Below, in pieces: positions 56,601-64,000 of a DNA stretch of 64,000 nucleotides. The notes beneath the pieces are model-generated. The model saw nothing but the letters and a program-made list of their open reading frames with translations. It was not told the DNA's origin and did not search any database. Position 1 is the first letter of the stretch; each line of letters opens with the position of its first letter. Source of the stretch: Gavia stellata (lineage: Eukaryota; Chordata; Aves; Gaviiformes; Gaviidae); contig NW_026776961.1 in NCBI RefSeq assembly GCF_030936135.1, positions 216,085 to 280,084 of the forward strand. The letters run 5' to 3'. The position numbers and the translations under genes were made by a program.

Positions 56601-58992
56601 GACGGCGGGGCAAGTGGGCGGCCCGGCGATCCTCTCGACGGCGGGGCAAGCGGGCGGCGCGGCGATCCTCTCGACGGCGGCGGGGCAAGTGGGCGGCCCG
56701 GCGATCCTCTCGACGGCGGGGCAAGCGGGCGGCGCGGCGATCCTCTCGACGGCGGCGGAGCAAGCGGGAGGCGCGGCGATCCTCTCGGCGGCGGGACAAT
56801 CGGGCGGCGCGGAGACCCCCTGTGGCGAGGGGGCAAGCTGGAGGCGCGGCGATCCTCTCGACGGCGGGGCGATCCTCTCGACGGCGGGGAAACGGGCGGC
56901 GAGGCGATCCTCTCGACGGCGGGGCAAGCGGGCGGCGCGGCTATCCTCTCGACCGCGGGGCAAGTGGGTAGCGCGGCGATCCTCTCGACGGCGGGGGGCA
57001 AGCGGGCGGCGCGGCGATCCTCTGCGGCGGCGGGGCAAGCGGGCGGCGCGGCGATCCTCTGCGGCGGCGGGGCAAGCGGGCGGCGCGGCGATCCTCTTGA
57101 CGGCGGGGCAAGCGGGCGGCGCGGCGATCCTCTCGACGGCGGGGCAAGCGGGCGGCGCGGCGATCATCTGTGGCGAGGGGGCAAATGGGCGGAGCGGCGA
57201 TCCTCTCGACGGCGGGTCAAGTGGGCGGCGCGGCGATCCTCTCGACGGCGGAGCAAGCGGGCGGCGCAGCGATCTTCTGCGGCGGCGGGGCAAGCGGGCG
57301 GCGCGGCGATCCTCTCGACGGCGGGGCAAGTGGGCAGCGCGACTATGCTCTCGTCGCGGGGGGCAAGCGGGCGGCGCGGCGATCCTCTCGGGCGGCGGGG
57401 CAAGTGGGCAGCGCGGCGATCCTCTCGACGGCGGGGCAAGCGGGCGGCGCGGCGATCCTCTGCGGCGAGGGGGCAAGTGGGCGGCGCGGCGATCCTCTCG
57501 GGGGGCGCGGCGATCCTCTTGACGGCGGGGCAGGCGGGCGGCGCGTCGATCCTCTCGACGGCGGGCAAGCGGGCGGCGCGGCGATCCTCTCGACGGCGGG
57601 GCAGGCGGGCGGCGCGGCTGTCCTCTCGACGGCGGGGCAAGTGGGCAGTGCGGCGATCCTCTCGACGGCGGGGCAAGTGGGCAGCGCGACTATGCTCTCG
57701 TCGCGGGGGGCAAGCGGGCGGCGCGGGGATCCTCTGCGGCGAGGGGGCAACTGGGCGGCGCGGCGATGCGCTCGACGGCGGGGCAAGTGGGCGGAGCGGC
57801 GATCCTCTGGGGCATCGCGGCGATCCTCTCGACGGCGGGGCAAGTGGGCGGCGCGGCGATCCTCTCGACGGCGGGGCAAGCGAGCGGCGTGGCGATACTT
57901 TGCGGCGAGGGGGAAAGCTAGCGGCGCGGCGATCCTCTCGACGGCGGGAAAAGCGGACGGCGCGGCGATCATCTGCGGCGAGTGGGCAAGTGGGCAGCGC
58001 GACGATCCTCTCGTCGCGGAGGGCCAGCGAGCGGCGCGGCGATCCTCTGTGGCGGCGGGGCAAGCGGGCGGCGCGGCGATCCTCTGCGGCGAGGGGGAAA
58101 GTGGGCGTCGCGGCGATCATCTCGACGGCGGGGCAAGTGGGCGGCCCGGCGATCCTCTCGACGGCGGAGCAAGCGGGCGGCGCGGCGATCCTCTCGACGG
58201 CGGCGGGGCAAGTGGGCGGCCCGGCGATCCTCTCGACGGCGGGGCAAGCGGGCGGCGCGGCGATCCTCTCGACGGCGGCGGAGCAAGCTGGAGGCGCGGC
58301 GATCCTCTCGACGGCGGGGCGATCCTCTCGACGGCGGGGAAACGGGCGGCGCGGCGATCCTCTCGACGGCGGGGCAAGCGGGCGGCGCGGCGATCCTCTC
58401 GTCGCCCGGGGCAAGCGGGCGGCGCGGCGATCCTCTGCGGCGAGGGGGCAACTGGGCGGCGCGGCGATGCGCTCGACGGCGGGGCAAGCGGGCGGAGCGG
58501 CGATCCTCTGGGGCATCGCGGCGATCCTCTCGACGGCGGGGCAAGTGGGCGGCGCGGCGATCATCTCGTCGCGGGGGGCAAGCGGGCGGCGCGGCGATCC
58601 TCTCGGGCGGCGCGGCGATGCTCTCGACGGCGGGGCAAGCGGGCGGCTCGGCGATCCTCTGCGGCGAGGGGGCAAGTGGGCGGCGCAGCGATCCTCTCGA
58701 CGGCGGGGCAAGCGGGAGGCGCGGCGATCCTCTCGACGGCGGGACAATCGGGCGGCGCGGAGACCCCCTGTGGCGAGGGGGCAAGCTGGAGGCGCGGCGA
58801 TCCTCTCGACGGCCGGGCGATCCTCTCGACGGCGGGGCAAGCGGGCGGCGCGGCGATCCTCTGCGGCGGCGGGGCAAACGGGCGGCGCGGCGATCCTCTC
58901 GACGGCGGGGCAAGCGGGAGGCGCAGCGATCCTCTGCGGCGGCGGGGCAAGCGGGCGGCGCGGCGATGCTCTCGGGCGGCGCGGCGATCCTC

Positions 58993-61900
58993 TAGACGGC
59001 GGGGCAAGCGGGCGGCGCGGCGATCCTCTGCGGCGGCGGGGCAAGCGGGCGGCGGGGCGATCCTCTCGACGGCGGGGCAAGAGGGCGCCGCGGCGACCCT
59101 CTGCGGCGAGGGGGCAAGTGGGCGGCGCGGCGATCCTCTCGACGGCGGGGCAAGCGGGCGGCGGGGCGATCCTCTGCGGCGGCGGGGCAAGCGGGCGGCG
59201 CGGCGATGCTCTCGGGCGGCGCGGCGATCCTCTCGACGGCGGGGCAAGCGGGCGGCGGGGCGATCCTTCTTGCGGCGGCGGGGCAAGCGGGCGGCGGGGC
59301 GATCCTCTCGTCGCGGGGGGCAAGCGGGCGGCGCGGCGATCCTCTCGTCGCGGGGGGCAAGCGGGCGGCACGGCGATCCTCTGCGGCGGTGGGGGAAAAC
59401 GGGCGGCGCGGCGATCCTCTCGACGGCGGGGCAAGCGGGCGGCGCGGCGACCGTCTGCGGCGAGGGGGCAAGTGGGCGGCGCGGCGATCCTCTCGACGGC
59501 GGGGCAAGAGGGCGGCGCGGCGATCCTCTGCGGCGAGGGGGCAAGCGGGTGGCGCGGCTATGCTCTCGACGCGGGGGGCAAGCATACGGCGCGGCGTCCT
59601 CTCGACGGCGGGGCAAGCGGGCGGCGCGGCGATCCTCTTGACGGCGGGGCAAGCGGGTGGCGCGGCGATCCTCTCGACGGCGGGGGCAATCGGGCGGCGC
59701 GGCGATCATCTGCGGCGAGGGGGCAAAGTGGGCGGCGCGGCGATCCTCTTGACGGCGGGGCAAGCGGGCGGCGCGGCGATCCTCTCGACGGCGGGGCAAG
59801 CGGGCGGCGCGGCGATCCTCTGCGGCGAGGGGGCAAGCGGGCGGTGCGGCGATCCTCTCGACGGCGGGGCAAGCGGGCGGCGCGGCGATCATCTGCGGCG
59901 AGGGGGCAAGCGGGCGGCGCGGCGATCCTCTCGACGGCGGGGCAAGCGGGCGGCGCGGCGATCCTCTCGACGGCGGGGCAAGTGGGCAGCGCGACGATGC
60001 TCTCGTCGCGGGGGGCAAGCGGGCGGCGCGGCGAACCTCTCGGGCGGCGCGGCGATCCTCTCGACGGCGGGGCAGGCGGGCGGCGCGGCTGTCCTCTCGA
60101 CGGCGGGGCAAGTGGGCAGTGCGGCGATCCTCTCGACGGCGGGGCAAGTGGGCAGCGCGACGATGCTCTCGTCGCGGGGGGCAAGCGGGCGGCGCGGCGA
60201 CCCTCTCGGGCGGCGCGGCGATCCTCTCGACGGCGGGGCAGGCGGGCGGCGCGGCTGTCCTCTCGACGGCGGGGCAAGTGGGCAGTGCGGCGATCCTCTC
60301 GACGGCGGGGCAAGTGGGCAGCGCGACTATGCTCTCGTCGCCCGGGGCAAGCGGGCGGCGCGGGGATCCTCTGCCGCGAGGGGGCAACTGGGCGGCGCGG
60401 CGATGCGCTCGACGGCGGGGCAAGCGGGCGGAGCGGCGATCCTCTGGGGCATCGCGGCGATCCTCTCGACGGCGGGGCAAGTGGGCGGCGCGGCGATCAT
60501 CTCGTCGCGGGGGGCAAGCGGGCGGCGCGGCGATCCTCTCGGGCGGCGCGGCGATGCTCTCGACGGCGGGGCAAGCGAGCGGCGCGGCGATACTTTGCGG
60601 CGAGGGGGAAAGCGAGCGGCGCGGCGATCCTCTCGACGGCGGGGCAAGCGGGCGGCGCGGCGATCATCTGCGGCGAGTGGGCAAGTGGGCAGCGCGACGA
60701 TGCTCTCGTCGCGGAGGGCAAGCGAGCGGCGCGGCGATCCTCTGTGGCGGCGGGGCAAGTGGGCGGCGGGGCGATCCTCTGCGGCGAGGGGGCAAGTGGG
60801 CGGCGCGGCGATCCTCTCGACGGCGGGGCAAGCGGGCGGCGCGGCGATCCTCTGCGGCGAGGGGGCAAGTGGGCGGCGCGGCGATCCTCTCGACGGCGGG
60901 GCAAGCGGGCGGCGCGGCGATCCTCTGCGGCGGCGGGGCAAGTGGGCGGCGGGGCGATCCTCCCGACGGCGGGGCAAGCGGGCGGCGCGGCGATCCTCTC
61001 GACGGCGGGGCAAGCGGGCGGCGCGGCGATCCTCTGCGGCGAGGGGGCAAGAGGGCGGCGCGGCGATCCTCTCGACGGCGGGGCAAGAGGGCGGCGCGGC
61101 GATCCTCTCGACGGCGGGGCAAGCGGGAGGCGCGGCGATCCTCTGTGGCCGCGGGGCAAGCGGGCGGCGCAGCGATCCTCTGCGGCGGCGGGGCAAGCGG
61201 GCGGCGCGGCGATGAGCTCGACGGCGGGGCAAGCGGGCGGCGCGGCGATCCTCTGGAGCAGCGCGGCGATCCTCTCGACGGCGGGGCAAGCGGGCGGTGC
61301 GGCGATCCTCTGCGGCGAGGGGGGCAAGAGGGCGGCGCGGCGATCCTCTCGACGGCGGGGCAAGCGGGAGGCGCGGCGATCCTCTGCGGCGGTGGGGCAA
61401 GCGGGCGGCGCGGCGATCCTCTGGAGCAGCGCGGCGATCCTCTCGACGGCGGGGCAAGTGGGCGGCGTGGCGATCATCTCGTCGCGGGGGGCAAGCGGGC
61501 GGCGCGGCGATCCTCTCGGGCGCGCGGCGATCCTCTCGACGGCGGTGCAAGCGGGGCGCGGGGCGATCCTCTGCGGCGGCGGGGCAAGCGGGCGGCGCAG
61601 CGATCGTCTGCGGCGAGGGGGCAAGTGGGCGGCGCGGCGATCCTCTCGACGGCAGGGCAAGCGGGAGGCGCGGCGATCCTCTTCGGCGGCGGGGCAAGCG
61701 GGCGGCGCGGCGACCCCCTGTGGCGAGGGGGCAAGCGGGCGGCGCGGCAATCCTCTCGACGGCGGGGCGATCCTCTCGACGGCGGGGCAAACGGGCGGCG
61801 CGGCGATCCTCTCGACGGCGGGGCAAGCGGGCGGCGCGGCGATCCTCTGCGGCGGCGGTGCAAGCGGGCGGCGCGGCGATCCTCTGCGGCGGCGGGGCAA

Positions 61901-64000
61901 GCGGGCGGCGCGGCGATGCGCTCGACGGCGGGGCAAGCGGGCGCCGCGGCGATCCTCTCGACGGCGGGGCAAGTGGGCGGCGCGGCGATCATCTCGTCGC
62001 GGGGGGCAAGCGGGCGGCGCGGCGATCCTCTCGGGCGGCGCGGCGATCCTCTGAGGCGGCGGGGCAAGCGGGCGGCGCGGCGATCCTCTGCGGCGATGGG
62101 GCAAGTGGACGGCGGGGCGATCCTCTCGACGGCGGGGCAAGCGGGCGGCGCGGCGATCCTCTCGAAGGCGGGGCAAGCGGGCGGCGCGGCGACCCTCTGC
62201 GGCGAGGGGGCAAGAGGGCGGCGCGGCGATCCTCTCGACGGCGGGACAAGCGCGAGGCGCGGCGATCCTCTGCGGCGGCGGGCAAGAGGGCGCCGCGGCG
62301 ACCCTCTGCGGCGAGGGGGCAAGTGGGCGGCGCGGCGATCCTCTCGACGGCGGGGCAAGCGGGAGGCGCAGCGATCCTCTCGACGGCGGGGCAAGCGGGC
62401 GGCGGGGCGATCCTCTGCGGCGGCGGGGCAAGCGGGCGGCGGGGCGATCCTCTCGTCGCGGGGGGCAAGCGGGCGGCGCGGCGATCCTCTCGTCGCGGGG
62501 GGCAAGCGGGCGGCACGGCGATCCTCTGCGGCGGTGGGGAAAACGGGCGGCGCGGCGATCCTCTCGACGGCGGGGTAAGGGGGCGGCGCGGCGACCGTCT
62601 GCGGCGAGGGGGCAAGTGGGCGGCGCGGCGATCCTCTCGACGGCGGGGCAAGAGGGCGGCGCGGCGACGGTCTGCGGCGAGGGGGAAGTGGGTGGCGCGG
62701 CTATGCTCTCGACGCGGGGGGCAAGCAGGCGGCGCGGCGTCCTCTCGACGGCGGGGCAAGCGGGCGGCGCGGCGATCCTCTTGACGGCGGGGCAAGCGGG
62801 TGGCGCGGCGATCCTCTCGACGGCGGGGCAATCGGGCGGCGCGGCGATCATCTGCGGCGAGGGGGCAAGTGGGCGGCGCGGCGATCCTCTTGACGGCGGG
62901 GCAAGCGGGCGGCGCGGCGATCCTCTCGACGGCGGGGCAAGCGGGCGGCGCGGCGATCATCTGCGGCGAGGGGGCAAGCGGGCGGTGCGGCGATCCTCTC
63001 GACGGCGGGGCAAGCGGGCGGCGCGGCGATCATCTGCGGCGAGGGGGCAAGCGGGCGGCGCGGCGATCCTCTCGACGGCGGGGCAAGCGGGCGGCGCGGC
63101 GATCCTCTCGACGGCGGGGCAAGCGGGCGGCGCGGCGATCCTCTCGACGGCGGGGCAAGTGGGCAGCGCGACTATGCTCCCGTCGCGGGGGGCAAGCGGG
63201 CGGCGCGGCGAACCTCTCGGGCGGCGCGGCGATCCTCTCGACGGCGGGGCAAGCGGGCGGCGCGGCGATCCTCTCGACGGCGGGGCAAGTGGGCAGTGCG
63301 GCGATCCTCTCGACGGCGGGGCAAGTGGGCAGCGCGACTATGCTCTCGTCGCCCGGGGCAAGCGGGCGGCGCGGGGATCCTCTGCGGCGAGGGGGCAACT
63401 GGGCGGCGCGGCGATGCGCTCGACGGCGGGGCAAGCGGGCGGAGCGGCGATCCTCTGGGGCATCGCGGCGATCCTCTCGACGGCGGGGCAAGTGGGCGGC
63501 GCGGCGATCATCTCGTCGCGGGGGGCAAGCGGGCGGCGCGGCGATCCTCTCGGGCGGCGCGGCGATGCTCTCGACGGCGGGGCAAGCGAGCGGCGCGGCG
63601 ATACTTTGCGGCGAGGGGGAAAGCGAGCGGCGCGGCGATCCTCTCGACGGCGGGGCAAGCGGGCGGCGCGGCGATCATATGCGGCGAGTGGGCAAGTGGG
63701 CAGCGCGACGATGCTCTCGTCGCGGAGGGCAAGCGAGCGGCGCGGCGATCCTCTGTGGCGGCGGGGCAAGTGGGCGGCGGGGCGATCCTCTGCGGCGAGG
63801 GGGGCAAGTGGGCGGCGCGGCGATCCTCTCGACGGCGGGGCAAGCGGGCGGCGCGGCGATCCTCTGCGGCGAGGGGGCAAGTGGGCGGCGCGGCGATCCT
63901 CTCGACGGCGGGGCAAGCGGGCGGCGCGGCGATCCTCTGCGGCGGCGGGGCAAGTGGGCGGCGGGGCGATCCTCCCGACGGCGGGGCAAGCGGGCGGCGA
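58993..64000. repeat. ~5-kb satellite segment, copy 2, running off the window
   Basis: Repeats 45,688-50,690 in the same order, including the ctctag variant (58,993-58,995), the gcatacgg marker and the shortened gagggggaagtggg (about 62,683). It differs mainly by one- and two-base gains or losses in G, C or A runs, for example gatccttcttgcggcgg (59,263), gggggcaaagtggg (59,720), ctcgggcgcgcggcg (61,515) and ggcggcgggcaagagg (62,275). Confidence 0.85.

Larger units (their letters stand above)
33345..64000. repeat. 36-bp GC-rich satellite array, about 850 units, continues past the window
   Basis: The consensus unit is gcgatcctctcgacggcggg followed by gcaagcgggcggcgcg: 36 bp, 29 G/C (81%), 8 CpGs and one GATC. 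Common variants replace the cgacggcgggg part with gcggcgaggggg, gcggcggcgggg or cgtcgcgggggg. Shortened units of 20 bp (no caagcgggcggcgcgg) and 21 bp also recur. Variants are mixed in irregular higher-order blocks. The consensus is free of stop codons in all six frames, giving 12-residue repeat translations (AILSTAGQAGGA; GDPLDGGASGRR; RSSRRRGKRAAR; and three on the minus strand). Frame-shifting 20-bp units occur without penalty, so there is no sign of selection on any frame. A structural satellite, not a gene. Confidence 0.95.

Noticed and set aside
33247..64000. Giant open reading frames (up to 2,236 codons) on both strands, encoding 12-residue repeats
   Set aside because: They arise because the 36-bp unit has no stop codon in any frame. 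All frames on both strands are open over the same DNA, 20-bp units shift the frame freely, and start codons are arbitrary. No frame shows preference for synonymous change as far as I can see.
33345..64000. CRISPR-like array
   Set aside because: Regular short repeats, but there are no unique spacers between them; variants are degenerate forms of the same unit, and the DNA is avian.
1..64000. tRNA or rRNA genes and telomeric (TTAGGG)n repeats
   Set aside because: None seen by eye on either strand; the lysine-tRNA-like stretch at 30,495 is only a primer-binding site next to an LTR.

Overview
The window is bird nuclear DNA. The evidence is many CR1 non-LTR retrotransposon copies with the avian CR1 3' end, avian-style endogenous retrovirus (ERV) LTRs, spliced genes with CpG-island promoters, and a very GC-rich satellite. 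No prokaryotic gene organisation is present. Species and chromosome cannot be read from the sequence; a GC-rich microchromosome or other repeat-rich heterochromatin is an inference.

Layout. 1-740 is a pyrimidine-only-like CTC tract. 740-1110 holds copies of a ~147-bp tandem repeat that recurs at 9.8-10.1 kb and 29.6-29.9 kb. 1.1-4.4 kb is a nest of CR1 copies: a minus-strand CR1 broken by an LTR and by a plus-strand CR1 3' end. 4.44-5.32 kb is a CpG-rich block. 5.32-10.73 kb is an LTR ('family X') occupied by a minus-strand ERV ('family Y', copy A), then GC-rich sequence, the ~147-bp repeat and a solo LTR ('family Z'). 10.73-12.0 kb is another minus-strand CR1. 12.2-13.8 kb is a compact four-exon host gene, probably PRR22. 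15.1-18.3 kb holds CR1 pieces, an ERV reverse-transcriptase fragment and a deleted ERV of family X with integrase end, broken env, polypurine tract and 3' LTR. 18.3-20.14 kb is a CpG island ending in a splice donor, followed to 22.3 kb by candidate exons of an unrecognised host gene. 22.39-30.49 kb is a second, larger version of the 5.45-10.73 kb block (ERV Y copy B, GC-rich block, ~147-bp repeat, LTR Z), followed by the start of an ERV Z interior.

From about 30.98 kb to the end everything is tandem repeat. First comes ~2.4 kb of an A-rich complex minisatellite (eight units of about 220-400 bp). Then, from about 33.35 kb to 64 kb, comes a satellite with a 36-bp unit, ~81% GC and 8 CpGs per unit, roughly 850 units, arranged in irregular higher-order blocks. 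Because 36 is divisible by 3 and the consensus has no stop codon in any of the six frames, the array yields open frames of up to 2,236 codons on both strands. These are not treated as genes.

The most informative observations are four. The left edge of the array contains what looks like the seed of the 36-bp satellite, inside a sub-motif of the A-rich minisatellite. One copy of LTR X (18.2 kb) keeps the unoccupied target of the ERV Y insertion found in the two duplicated blocks. A ~5-kb satellite segment is repeated about 13.3 kb downstream. The candidate host gene at 20.1-22.3 kb has splice phases that agree but is broken in two places.
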